From the NCBI GenBank assembly GCA_038503035.1, contig JAVSML010001000.1, forward strand, positions 930,397 to 994,396: a DNA stretch of 64,000 nucleotides. The letters are read 5' to 3'. The DNA comes from Crocodylus rhombifer (taxonomy: Eukaryota > Chordata > Crocodylia > Crocodylidae). The position numbers were made by a program, and so were the translations under genes. Every line of letters begins with the position of its first letter. The first letter of the stretch is position 1. Of this stretch, positions 36,704-48,342 are shown piece by piece. The notes beneath the pieces were generated by a model. The model had not been told where the DNA came from and ran no database searches. It saw nothing but the letters and a program-made list of their open reading frames with translations.

Positions 36704-37570
36704 CAGGGGCAGGCAATTATTTTGGGTGGAGGGCCACTTATCCAGTTTTGGCAAGCTGTTGAGGGCCGCATGGGTAGCCCCACCCCTTGACAGGTGTCCC
36801 GCCCCCTGGTCACCATCTTGGGACCAATGTTCAAAGGCTAGCACTGGTGGGACTCAGAGTAGGGCTCAGGCTGGTAGGGGTCTATGAAGCAGGCTGGGTT
36901 GCATCAGCAGGGAAAGGGGAACTGGCTCAGATCCATACAGCCCCTACCGGCTGGGACCCTGCTGCCCTGCTCTGGACCCTGCTAGCGCTGACCCTGTCCT
37001 CCCATGCCCACTGACTCCCAGTGCCCCCCCAGCCCCACAGTACAGGCGGGGTGCACAGCCCCGAGCCCCTGTTTGCTGGCAGGGAAGGAGCTGATACAGA
37101 ACACAGGGAAAAGCAGCCCCTTGCCCTTACGCACCCCATGGCCCACGCTCTCTGTTTCAGCTGCTTGCAGCTCACACAGGGCTGTCCCAAGCAGGCACAG
37201 GCAGCTCCCACATTGGCTGTGAGTGGCTGCAGCACGGAGCATCAGCCATGGGTTGGGGGCAGGGCTGGGACTGCTTTTCCCACATGCTCAGCAACAGCTT
37301 GTAACCTGGCCCCAGACTGGCTCTGGGCTTGTCCATCAGGGCTGTGCCATGACAGCAGCAGCTGTGGTCCCCCCACTTGTTGCGCTGGGCAGCTTTTGCG
37401 GCTGCTGCCCACCCAGAGCTTGTGCACTGGGCAGCCCAGAGGTGGCAGTGGCAGCCTCACCACATCTCCGGGTGGGCAGCAGCAGCAAACGGTGCCCAGC
37501 GTGGCAAGAAGGTGAGCCCAGAGCTGGCATGGGGCCCGAGCTGGCAGTAGGCCATATTTTGCCCACCCCG
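36704..37570. mobile_element. hAT-like non-autonomous element
   Basis: The left end caggggcaggcaattatttt and the right end, reverse complement cggggtgggcaaaatatggc, match the hAT end pattern CAGGGGTGGGCAA. The flanks gtctagtg (36696-36703) and gtctagaa (37571-37578) agree at 6 of 8 bases, as expected of an aged 8-bp target duplication. The interior is GC-rich and gives long overlapping frames on both strands that resemble no transposase, so I leave them out. Confidence 0.65.
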
Positions 37571-37918
37571 GTCTAGAACCTAGCCTTGGGGCTATCCTGT
37601 GCTAAAAGGAAGTTCCTGCTGACAACTTTTTCCCTGCCACATTCTACTTTTCCAAACCAAGTTGAATGTTTCATATGGGGCTGTGTGGTACGCAAGACAA
37701 TATAGTATTCCAGGAAATGCCATAACCGACTACAAACATACAAGCAAACCATTTTTTAAACTCTTTTTCCTCATAGCAGGGATTTAAAAAAAGAGAGATT
37801 TTTCCTGGGAATAGATCTCTATTCTGGTACCAACTTTAATCATTCTATTTCCCAGATGGGCCTGAAACGCTTTTTCAGGCATATAGCACAAGGATTTTAT
37901 TGATTAAAATTAAGTTTT
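37571..37918. other. Unassigned intronic sequence
   Basis: Ordinary AT-rich sequence between a hAT-like element and a CR1 copy; nothing recognised. Confidence 0.4.
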
Positions 37919-38784
37919 ATGAAGATAGGCGGGTGATCCAGGCTGACCTGGACAAGCTCAGCAAATGGGCAGACGAGAACCTCATGGTGTTTAACACCGA
38001 TAAATGCAAGGTTCTCCACCTTGGGAGGAAAAACCTGCAGCACCCTTATAGGCTCGGCAGTGCTACGTTGGTTAGCACTACAGAAGAAAAAGACTTGGGG
38101 GTCATCATTGAACACAAGATGAACATGAGCCTGCAATGCGATGCTGCGGCTAGTAAAGTGACCAAAATGCTGGCGTGCATCCATAGATGCTTCTCGAGCA
38201 AATCCCGGGACGTCATTCTCCCCTTGTACTTGGCCTTGGTGAGGCCGCAGCTGGAGTCCTGTGTCCAGTTTTGGGCTTCACAATTCAAAAAGGATGTGGA
38301 GAAGCTTGAGAGAGTCCAGAGGAGAGCCATGCACATGATCAGAGGTCAGGAAAACAGATCTTACGATGACAGGCTGGGAGCCATGGGACCCTTTAGCCTG
38401 GAAAAGCGCAGGCTCAGGGGTGATCTGATGGCCACATATAAGTTTATCAGGGGTGACCACCAGGATCTGGGGGAACGTTTGTTCACCAGAGCGCCCCAAG
38501 GGATGATGAGGTCAAACGGTCACAAACTCCTGCAAGACTGTTTCAGGCTGGACATAAGAAAGAATTTCTTTACTGTCCAAGCCCCCAAGGTCTGGAACAG
38601 TCTGCCAGCGGAGGTGTTTCAAGCACCTACATTGAACACCTTCAAGAGTAAATTGGATGCTTATCTTGCTGGGATCCTATGACCCCAGCTGACTTCCTGC
38701 CCTTTGGGCAGAGGGCTGGACTCGATGATCTCCCGAGGTCCCTTCCAGCCCTAATGTCTATGAAATCTATGAAATCTATGAAAT
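37919..38784 (+). mobile_element. Young 5'-truncated CR1 LINE copy
   Basis: An open frame (from about 37922 to 38682) encodes the C-terminal part of CR1 ORF2. It begins just after the reverse-transcriptase active-site region (DRRVIQADLDKLSKWADENL) and runs through ERVQRRAMHMIRGQENRS to the end of the protein. The 3' end has ggactcgatgatctcccgag, then gtcccttccagccctaatg, and three ctatgaaat units. It differs from the copy at 59981-60831 at only a few percent of positions by eye. The 5' truncation at 37919 is typical of target-primed insertion. Confidence 0.95.
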
Positions 38785-40572
38785 TACAAAGTATCAAGTG
38801 AGCAGGGTTACTCCCAGAACTGGCATAAGGCTATCAAAATCTTCCAGATTTTTAAGTTAAATTCATGCCTCACAGGCTCCTGGAATTCGACTAATGAATT
38901 TATAGTTTTGCTCAATTCCAATTCTGACTTTGTAATTGTTAGTACAGTATATCTATGTTATGAAAATGTGCTCTATTCAGAATAATTCTTACCAGTGGAA
39001 TCATGGATAGTTTGATAACTGAATGAAATATGCTAGAACATTATAAAAGTTAAGTGTTAGTAATTTCTTATTAATCAAAAAAAATGGAATGATCTCCGTT
39101 AGCTATTCTAGAAACTAACGTTATGTTTAGGGAAAATGCATTGTTACCTCCCCCCACCTTTGTTATCTGCCGCTTGAGTTATTATTGCTGCCTAAGGGAT
39201 AAAAAACAACATTTCTACACTGGACAGATGGCTTCCTATTGAGATGTTTTAGCCAAGCAAAAAAACTGCTAATCAATAAACAATTACTAACCAATGACAA
39301 CTATTTTAATACTTGCAGCACTGAGTCACTTATACTGAAAAAGAAGCTCTATCAACTTTTTTTTTTACTAAAGCTTATTGTCAGTTTGCCCTATTCATTT
39401 TGGATTATATAAACTTTTAAAATATTCCATTTATATGCATGCCATCTAATGCTTTGGCTTATAATGTTCTGTAGTAGACGTGGCCAGAAACTAGTTGTAT
39501 TTCTATATGCAAAAAAAGGCAAAACATTTTTTTTTTGGCCTGTAAATTCTGTACAAGAAAAGGTTGGGAAATTCTGAATCATTCATTCAATAATGCTGAT
39601 TCATTTCATTTTGATCACATCAAAATAGTACTATAGAATATAAATGTTATAAATATTGTTAATGTAATATTACAGTGAATGTCAAAAGTATTCAAAATGT
39701 AACATTTTTTCCTTATTCAAATATGTTGATTTCATCAAATTCAAGCAGGAAAGACAAAATGTTTTACTTCAATACTTTTCCATTAAAATACTTAAAATTT
39801 GACCATAAATCTTTTCTAGAGACATGTGCATCTTTAAAACAAAAATTTTTTTAGAAAAAAATTCAACACAATATCCAGTAGGTGGCGCAGAAGACATGCA
39901 AAAGCAAAAGACTGGAATTCACAACAAAACCATTCATAGCCTCTAATAAAGCTAATTCATATAAATGGGAATTCTAACCAATTAAGTGATACCTATTTCC
40001 TGAGATGCACCCTCTAGGAAAAATACATCTATATTAATAAAAAAATATGTTAAATATAAAAACAATAAAACAAACCCATCAAATTAAAGGCAAAAGCATA
40101 GATAACATGGTTGGGTGTTGAACACTAGGACTTCCCCAACGTGCTTCCGCCTGAGAAAACAGTAGGGATCTGGTAAATTACTGGAACTTATGATGGAATT
40201 TTGGAACTTAGTCAAGCCACTCAATTCCAGAACTGTAGTCCTTGTTAACAGACCATGAAGAGCTCCTGATCCACCTTGCAAATCAATTTGGCCAGCTTTG
40301 TAAATTGTATTAAATAGTAGCAAATGTGCTTTAAAAATTCCAAATAATCCTATCTATATTGCATATTTTAAAGATTTTTTTCAACTGCAAGGCAGGATAA
40401 ATGGAGACATCTCCTGTGAAAATGCTTCTAAAACAATTCTGTCAGTGAAACCCTGTTGGGGAAAGCTAGTGACTATGAGTCCACAACGTATTTCAAATCA
40501 TTTAACATAATGTCTGTGAGAGGGTGTCTTTGCCTGCATTCACACAATATAGTCCAGGAAGCAAAAGTTTTT
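38785..40572. other. AT-rich unassigned intronic sequence
   Basis: No gene or recognisable repeat. Confidence 0.4.
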
Positions 40573-40760
40573 TAATATAATATAATATAATATAATATAA
40601 TATAATATAATATAATATGTGTGTACATGCATGTACATATACATCCACATAGCATATACATATATATGTGTACATATAAATTTATGTACGTATACACACA
40701 TTATATTATAATTTTTTATAATATAATAAAATAACATGATATATTGTATTATATAATAAT
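40573..40760. repeat. Compound microsatellite: (TATAA)n followed by TG/CA/TA-rich tract
   Basis: A pure pentanucleotide (tataa)n array runs from 40573 to 40618. It is followed by alternating purine-pyrimidine sequence (gtgtgtacatgcatgtacat type) and a further ata-rich stretch to about 40760. Confidence 0.9.
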
Positions 40761-43700
40761 ATTTTATGATATCATCATATACATGACAAAACATGTATAA
40801 TGTCTCAGGGCTAAAGCAATAAATGCCATTCTGGAGATCTAGACTTTATTCTTATCATTCTTTTGGAGTTGCTATGTAAGTCACCTAAACTTTGCAAAGC
40901 AATATCAATTCTCTCTACAGAAGTACTGTAAAAATGAATTCATTGTTATGGCATCAACAATCTTGATTCTTGCACTTCAATTTCTGTTTTCAACTTTGCA
41001 CACTTAAACATTCTTTTCATTTATATTTTGGAGCTAAAACAGGCACACAGTTGTGCATCTATACAACATGTATTTTTAGAAACTATTTGATAAAAAGACT
41101 TTTTTTCTTTCAGCACTCATTCATCTATCTAGGTATATATACTGTATTCATCACTATGTATCTAATATGTTTATGGTATTCTGCAGTTTCTTCTTCTTGT
41201 TAAGTCTTTCACAGGATTGGCTTTATTTGACACAAAAAATAAAAAGATGTATTGAGATGTAATGACATGAGCAGTATTTAAGCAGAAAACGTGTAATCTA
41301 AATAGCACAGTTTTGGTTCTAAAACAAGAAAGCAAGTTGCACAATTTTTTTCCTCTGTTAAACTAGTGCATGCCTGAACCCCATATTTATTAAATTCATT
41401 AACATGGGAAGTAACAACTAAATAATTTAAAACTATTGGAAGCATTTTAAAAACTGTGCTAGGAAGAAACTACCACTCCTGATATTGGGAAAGGGAAATT
41501 TAATTCAGCTTCAGGGAAAAAGTATCATCCCTAGAAGGGAAGTAGGTAAGAAAAAGAAGTGTCTGTGCCTGAAAAATCATTTCTCTCTAGTATCAGGTCA
41601 GGGGAAGGTTGCCTATCAGAAAAAGGATGGGGATGCAAAGTACATGCCACAAATGCAAAGTACATGACACCAGCCCTTCCTTTAGTTTTTTGGGCCCACC
41701 TGGGGACTGTGGTGGCAGCAGGTGGCTGCCCTCTCCCTGTGCCTGCTTCTAGGATAGCAGGGAACAACCAGGGAGACAGAGGAGAGATAGTGGACCCATC
41801 TCCTGCTGTCACCTCTGCAGCTGTTCACAGCTGATCCCAGCTTCCCATGCAACCCATCTGGACTGGGGCAGGAGCAGTTCTAGAGTTCCTCCTACCCCTA
41901 AGTTGTCCAGGGGCAGTGGCAGCTTTGGGCGGTGGAGATGGGGAATGGGATGGAAGACAAGGTGCTGCTGAGCATAGAGGAGAAGGAAGGGGGTGTCAAG
42001 ATCCCAGGTGGATTCTTACTTCATTCAGAACATTTTATAAAGTCCCTGGCTGCTGCTGTCACAGCACAGTCCAAAATAGGGTACAACTGTACCACTGCAC
42101 CCCATCTGGATTCATTCCAGGCCAGAGAAAGGAGAGGGATATTAACTAACTGTGTCACACATTCCTCCATCCTGGCATAGCTCAAGCCTCCTGTCTTTCA
42201 GCTGATCCACCCTTTTTCCCTGTAGTACCAAGCTGTTGTTTCCAGGATCCTGAAGGTTTTTTCTATGGCCTTCATTCAGAATCAAGAAAGAAATATTCTC
42301 ATTGGGCCAAACTGAATTTGCAGCACTACAAGACTAGGAAGACTAGGATTCAGAAATCAAATATTAAAAGAAAATATAGAAATGGGCACTTGTCACAACT
42401 TTTCCAGTGAAGACAGCTGGAAAAAAAATAACTCCCAGAAGTAAATGGGATCTGAGCTTTTTACTGGTGGACTTTACAATGTAAGGAGAAATGGTATGAT
42501 CATCATTCCATTGGTATTCTCTGCCAACTGGTGGGTAGGTGGATGGGTAGGGTTCAGGTCTCATAAAGGAGTTCATTTCTAAAAGTATATGAGATATGAG
42601 TTATTGATTAAATGGCAGGAACACAATTTTACACTGTACCCAGTTAAATGACAGGTATGTTAGATGACTGCCTGTATAGCACCCTTATCAAGTTGTCAAC
42701 AACATTGTGGTTGGGCACATACAATCTATTCTAGTGTCTTACTGTCTTTTCCCTGCATATTCTGAGAAAGAACTATCAGTAAAAGAATCCACTGATTCAG
42801 TGTTCTTGATGTGAACTTTTTTCTACAATGTGAGTCAACTGCTTTTATGTCAGGAAGCACTTTGTGCTGTACTGACAGTATAATCTTACCATTAACCATT
42901 AAATCTATTCAATTGGCTAGGGAATATTAATCTAGGCTAAATATAGACATTAAAAAAGTCCCTGGTGAAAACACTCTATTGCACTCTACTTAAAGCACTA
43001 CAAGTTAGAGCACAAGTGAACCAAACAGATGTTCGATGTTTGGTGGGGGGGGAGGGGGGAAGAGAGGGAAACTCAGAGCCTGCCCACGCTAGCAAAGGCC
43101 AGCATGTGTGTGTAGAAGAGTGCTCCTGCACGCCTCCTAGGAGGCTACCAGAGCAGACGCTCTCCCAAGCTCTGCCCTCCCTACCATCTGGGGACTGTCA
43201 GCAGGAACTGGGGCAGGGAGAGGGGGGAGCCAGCCCCTGTCCCATATGGGACCCCTCAAATTGCTGGGTACAGATTTGAGGGGGGGCTGGGACAGGTCTG
43301 CACAGCTCCTGCCCCCAACCCCAATTCCTGGAGCAACCAAAAGCTGGACCAGGAGGTCTTGCGTTGTAGCTGCTGGTTGCAGCTGCCAAGAGGCTGGCCT
43401 TGGTTGGACCGTAGGGGGGTGGGAAGAGAGGATGGAAAGGCTAGGCTAGGCCTACAGAACAGAAGGGATCCCTCCCTGCCCTAGCTTCTTGTAGCTTCAG
43501 CCAGCAGCTGCAGCGCAAGACTTCCTGGCCTGACTTTTGGTTGCACTGGGAACGGGGTGGCACAGTTTCTATTTCTGCACAGACCTGGCCTGGGCCCCTG
43601 TCAAGACGCAATCCAGCATTTTGGGTGGGGACTGCATAGCATGGGAGCTCCATTCCCCCCACACCACTCAGCCATGCAGAGAGAAGACAGAGCCTTTTCA

Positions 43701-44189
43701 CTTTTCTTTCTGTGACAGCCAGAGGGCAGGGCTGGGCTAGTGGTTGTTCAGAGGAGATGAGCCCCAGCCTTGGCTACTAAGCTGCTGAGTGAGGGGCCTC
43801 TGGGATGTTGGGAGAATGTAATCTACCTTGACTCAGGATGGGATGTGGTACAGAATTTTGATAAAGTGCTCTAACCTAAAGCACTGATACCACATCCATC
43901 CAGGGTTGAGTTAGAGCAGGATCTGCTATTTTTAAAGCACATTATGTGTTGTAAATGTCTTCTAGGTTACAACTGTACAACTGTAATGCACTTTCTGCAT
44001 GCTTAATAAATGATAAGTCTAACATCTGTACCCAGCCTTAATGAAAGAATGATCTTGCTGTGGTATAGAGATGATGCATTAGGTTACATACACTCTCTTG
44101 CCAGTATAATATATGAGATAGTGAATGGTTAGGGTCAATAGACTGTGTGCACCTGTGATGGGCATTTAGAAATTACCTTAGTGCAAAGC
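40761..44189. other. Unassigned intronic sequence with two GC-rich blocks
   Basis: Bases about 41640-42180 and 42990-43745 are GC-rich and produce overlapping frames on both strands, with no domain or splice structure. Sequence either side of the second block carries weakly inverted motifs (aagcactacaagttagagcac near 42991-43011 and agtgctctaacctaaagcac near 43866-43885), so it may be a larger TIR element. The remainder is AT-rich with nothing recognised. Confidence 0.35.
43837..43906. repeat. Inverted repeat, possible element end
   Basis: The left arm (ggatgggatgtggtaca) and right arm (taccacatccatcc) are complementary, with an inner aagtgct / agcact pair. This gives a hairpin of about 70 bases at the right edge of the GC-rich block. 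Confidence 0.5.
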
Positions 44190-44710
44190 TCTTGGGAAAT
44201 TTCATTAAGGGAAAGACAGCAGATTGGAGAGGATAGAGCTTAAGGGGACTAGAAGATAAATGTACTAGACAAAATGACCTCAGAGAGGTTAAAACAATCC
44301 AATAGGTATAGCTTACTAAAAAGAGGACTAAGAGGCAATCGTAACTGTTTACAAATATCATAACAGGCAGCACTGGAAGGACAAAGAACAGGTATAATTT
44401 ATCCTAAAGAAGGACTCTCAGATATACAAGCAGCAGCAATACCACATGAACTTAAAAGAGCATCTGTTAGCTGAAAGAAACAATACCCTTATCTTCCTTC
44501 TCACCTTCCTCCTGGGAAGAATTATCAGAAAGCAAGGCCAATGCAAACTCTCTAGAGGAGGGAAGTTGAAGAATAGGAAAATAGAGACCATTGGTTCATG
44601 GGGTTATGAACTATTTGGGTTTGCAATAGTTTCCTAGGGAAATTAATCAAGTTCAGAGATAGATAATTCAGAATTAGGCTGGAAAAGGAATTGTTCAAAA
44701 GATCACGATG
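44190..44710 (+). mobile_element. Old CR1/L2-like LINE fragment
   Basis: Nucleotide blocks match the conserved 3' coding part of CR1/L2-type LINEs. A block of aaaaagaggactaagaggca is followed by taactgtttacaaatatcat, then ggacaaagaacaggtataat and, later, gtttcctagggaaattaatc. The reading frame is broken many times and no tail is visible. The exact LINE clade is uncertain. Confidence 0.5.
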
Positions 44711-44913
44711 TCTCTCATAAAATGGTTATGTAGTTGATGAACTAACAGAGCTCTCCTCCTAACAGATTTAAGCATATCTAAAAATGTCAAGTCACACTTC
44801 AGAAGTTGTAGTTATTGCAAAAAGTATTTTTTCAAGGTTAAATTTCAAAGCCCATTAACCAAAGGATATACTGAGAACTAAAACAGTGAGTATATATTCC
44901 TTATTAAATAAAA

Positions 44914-45050
44914 CATTCATAGAATATATGGATGGGCCTGATTCAACAAATTAAGAAGAAACTTCTTCAATAAACTTCTCCAATTCAAGAAACTTCTTAA
45001 TAAATATTTAAGAAGTTTCTTGCTGAATCAGACCCATCCTTATATGAATG
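44914..45050. repeat. 137-bp imperfect palindrome (hairpin element)
   Basis: The left arm (cattcatagaatatatggat, gggcctgattcaacaa, then aagaaacttctt) and right arm (aagaagtttcttgctgaatc, agacccatcc, ttatatgaatg) are reverse complements with small indels. The aagaaacttctt motif recurs in the loop. There is no coding capacity. This is consistent with a small palindromic MITE or a hairpin RNA locus. Confidence 0.8.
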
Positions 45051-46731
45051 TTGTATATATAATGATCATGTGAAGGTACTTCGCAATATGTCAAGTAGCC
45101 ACTTTAATTTTTAGTCAGAGGTTGTGAATGTGCATGTATTCAAGCACTTGTGTGTTCGAGGAAAGGGGAAGTTATGAACATGATAACATCCTGCATTTCC
45201 AAAAATATGTTAAGCACCTGTCATCTTTAATTAAAGAAGGCATTTACCCTACCCCAAAGAACTTTATATATATTTAATAAGATATAGTTAAGGTACAGCA
45301 AGTAGGAAAAGGATAGGGAAAACATTAATTTTACTACGTGTTTACACAGCAAAGACTAGCAAACTCTATAGGCAAAATTATTCATATATATTATACATAA
45401 ATCAGTGTTTCATGCCTTGTATCTGTGACAGCAACCGTAGTTCTTAAGCAGGGACCCTAATGAGGACATCACAGATAAAAGAGCAATTGCTTATAGATTT
45501 TTCAGAAAGCCAACTATATTGGTAGTTAAAAAAATGGTTTCAGAGGATTCATTCCAGATTTTCACCAGTGTAATTCGATTACAATCTGCAGCCAGATACT
45601 TTTATTGCAGTATGTTGAGCAGAACTGAAGGAAGAACCAGAGGGACTTGACCAGAGAATTTAGAGGAATATAAACTGAAACGAGGCAACCACTAGACAAT
45701 AGGAGCCTAAGCATACAACACTGGATGCTCAGCATGTACAATAAAGTTCTCATTCCTTCATCTCTGTGTAATTCATCACATATTGATAACAAAAATATGA
45801 GTTCAGCAAGATCCACTAATTAATCAGATAGTAGCACCTACATGTTACTATTAAGGGTAACACAGTTCTCCTCTCAGAATTATTAACTTCAGTAGCTGTG
45901 CAAAGGTCCCATTGAACAATATTGATTTGCCTTTAAAAAACTGCAATTCTCAGAAGATCAATGCTCCAGAAAAAAATGCCAGATATTACTAAGCCATCTA
46001 CTAAAGCTCTCAATTACTGAGTTGGTGGTACACTGTTTACTGAAACTATGTTGACTGCTCAGCAATTAGTATTATGGTGGCAGGGTCATATTGTACCAAG
46101 AGAAGTCCTGACCATTGTACCATGTGAATATACCATATTCAAACACCACTCATAAAAACACAAGCTGCCCAGCTTGTTGGATCTAGGCATAATGGCACAC
46201 ATAAAACCACACTAAATTATAACCCTCTTGTAGAATAAGGCTCTAGCCTTGTTTTTTTCAGGATCTTTAAGGCTGTTAGCTACACAAACAAAACTAAACT
46301 ATGTGGAAATATTTTTGAGTGACTCATACACAGTGCTAAAACATGGTGGGAGCTGTAGTGTACAATGGCCAGCTGAAGGGCAACAGAAAACATTTCCTAA
46401 ATATCTAGGAAGCTATTAGAACATTTAATCTTTTCTGAAATTTGGGTCCCTTATTATCTCAATAAAGTTTATCAACCAAACTTGATGCAACCAAATCCCT
46501 ACCAGTTTTTGAAAGATTTTATTCTCCTCCTCACACAGAATTTATTTTCCTTTTGTCTTTCCCTAAGACAGCCTGTAGTCCCTTAGGAATGAAGTAAATA
46601 TTGGAAAAAGAGAAACAGATTTTTCCACATATCTTCTCCAAATTTTTCCATACACTTTAAGAATAGAATTCATTTACACCTAAGGAAAATATATATGGTT
46701 TAGTTCCATTGTTTCTATTTTAGTCACAGAA
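45051..46731. other. AT-rich unassigned intronic sequence
   Basis: No gene or recognisable repeat. Confidence 0.4.
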
Positions 46732-47070
46732 GGTGTGTCTACATATGCATTTAAGTGCACCTAAATTTAATGTGCATTAGCTTAATGTGAATTAAGCAGG
46801 TTTAGGCAGGCATATACATGTGAAAGCACTAAAGTGCATTAGTGGAACTAAAGTTAGTCTCAAGTAAGTCAACATGGATAGTGTTAATGCACTTAAATGC
46901 ATCTATACTTTTGTTAATGCACTTAAAATATTACTGCCTAAATTTGATACACGAATAGCCTAGAGTCACAATTTTTAATGAGCATTAAGGATGTGCACAT
47001 GTAGATTTGCATCCTTAATGTGCACGAACTTAGGCTAATGCACATTAAAGTGTCGTGTGTAAACATGCCC
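46732..47070. mobile_element. Short TIR element, TGTAGAC family
   Basis: The left end aggtgtgtctacatatgcat and the right end, reverse complement gggcatgtttacacacgaca, form an imperfect terminal inverted repeat. The interior consists of repeated taatgcacttaa / ttaatgtgcatta blocks. A palindrome at about 46975-47027 has the arms cattaaggatgtgcacatg and gcatccttaatgtgc. No coding capacity. Confidence 0.6.
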
Positions 47071-47547
47071 AGACAAACTGAAAAAAGTGTTGAAACCTCA
47101 GAGTGAGAACAGGTAAACAGCAGGACTGGCTTCTGAGTAAATGGAAAGACTTGATTTATACAGGAAAGCTTTTCCTTATACTGGTTGAAAATAGCATGAT
47201 ATATAATGCAAATATTATACCAATGGTAAATTAAAAAAACAGAAATTATTTTGGGAAGAAGTAATTCTCACAGAGTTGGATTTTACTTCAAGCAGTTTGG
47301 CATACTTCTGATAGTGTCTCATGGTTGTTTATATTGCCATTCTCTTTTAATGACAAATATATTTAGAGGTAGACAGGTGCCCAACTCTTTTTGAAGACCA
47401 ACTGGAATTAGGTGCCTACCTGATTTGTGCCTTGGAAGCTATTTATACTTCTGACCTGATCTTGTCAAAAATAACTTAAGGTATGGGTTTGCCTAGAGAA
47501 ATGGCAGTATTAGAGTGATATAGCCAACATGGTCCAAGAATTGTGTG

Positions 47548-47690
47548 AGAAACAAGGGTTTCTATGGGTGATACTTTTTATTGGACCAACAGCATGGTTA
47601 GAATAAAGTTAAACAACCTTTTGAATGCAAGGTATAACTTTATCCTAACCATGCAGTTTTTTTCCCAATAAAATCTTTCAACTAAAACAA
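47548..47690 (-). mobile_element. Penelope-like 3' tail fragment forming a hairpin
   Basis: The start (acaagggtttctatgggtga, then actttttattggaccaaca) parallels the outer end of the Penelope-like tail at 30966 (caaggttctttgggtaaagc, ttttttattagaccaactc). From 47573 to 47673 the sequence is an inverted repeat: catggttagaataaagtta against taactttatcctaaccatg, flanked by ttattgg / cccaataa. Confidence 0.5.
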
Positions 47691-47724
47691 ATCGTTGCTT
47701 TTTACACCAGAAATACGTATCTGG

Positions 47725-48342
47725 TAGTGGTGTGCAAAGTGGGCCCTATTCAATTCGACAGTGATTCAATTCATTGATTCAGATCACTGTCCCTGATTCA
47801 GTTAAGCCGAATCTGAATCTGAAGATTCAATGCTGATTTGGAGTATCAGCGATTCAGACATAGACTCAGCTATAAATGTTTTTCTACACACCTTGAAGTA
47901 CCAGGACAGATTGTGAATGCTTCAATGCTGGGGCAGATGGAGTGTTCCACAGGTGTGCTGAGGGGCCCTCTACATGCTCAGCAGCAGACCCAGAAGTGGA
48001 CTGGAAGTATGCCCAGTCCACTTCTCCACCAAGGAGCTCACTGGGGGAGGGCCTGCACCCCCCAGCTCAGTGATCATCTATGGGGGAACCTTGAGTGCCC
48101 CCCACAAACCCAGGAGACACCAGTCACTGAGCTGGGGGGGGGGCACTGTGCAGAACTGGAAGTGGACCAGAAGTGCTGTGTCTATGTCCGAATCTCCAAA
48201 TCTCTCCAAATCGATACAGAGGATTCTGATTCTATTCACAGAGATTAAAGGGTCCTCTGATTTGATTCAGATTCAGAGATTCAGCCACTGAATAAGGCTG
48301 AATCTCTGCCAAATCGAATCAGGGACTGAAGCTTCACAAATC
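47725..48342. mobile_element. TIR element rich in gattcag/ctgaatc motifs
   Basis: The left end (tagtggtgtgcaaagtgggc, then cctattcaattcg) and the reverse complement of the right end (gatttgtgaagcttcagtcc, then ctgattcgatttgg) are related inverted ends. Both subterminal regions are packed with attcag / ctgaat motifs. The GC-richer centre (about 47940-48170) gives open frames without domains. Most likely a hAT-type non-autonomous element; no target duplication seen. Confidence 0.55.

Noticed and set aside
36787..37576. Frames of up to 164 codons on both strands
   Set aside because: Inside a GC-rich hAT-like element; composition-driven, with no transposase or other domain.
41640..42180. GC-rich block as a promoter or CpG island
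   Set aside because: GC-rich but CpG-poor, with no exon or transcription-start context.
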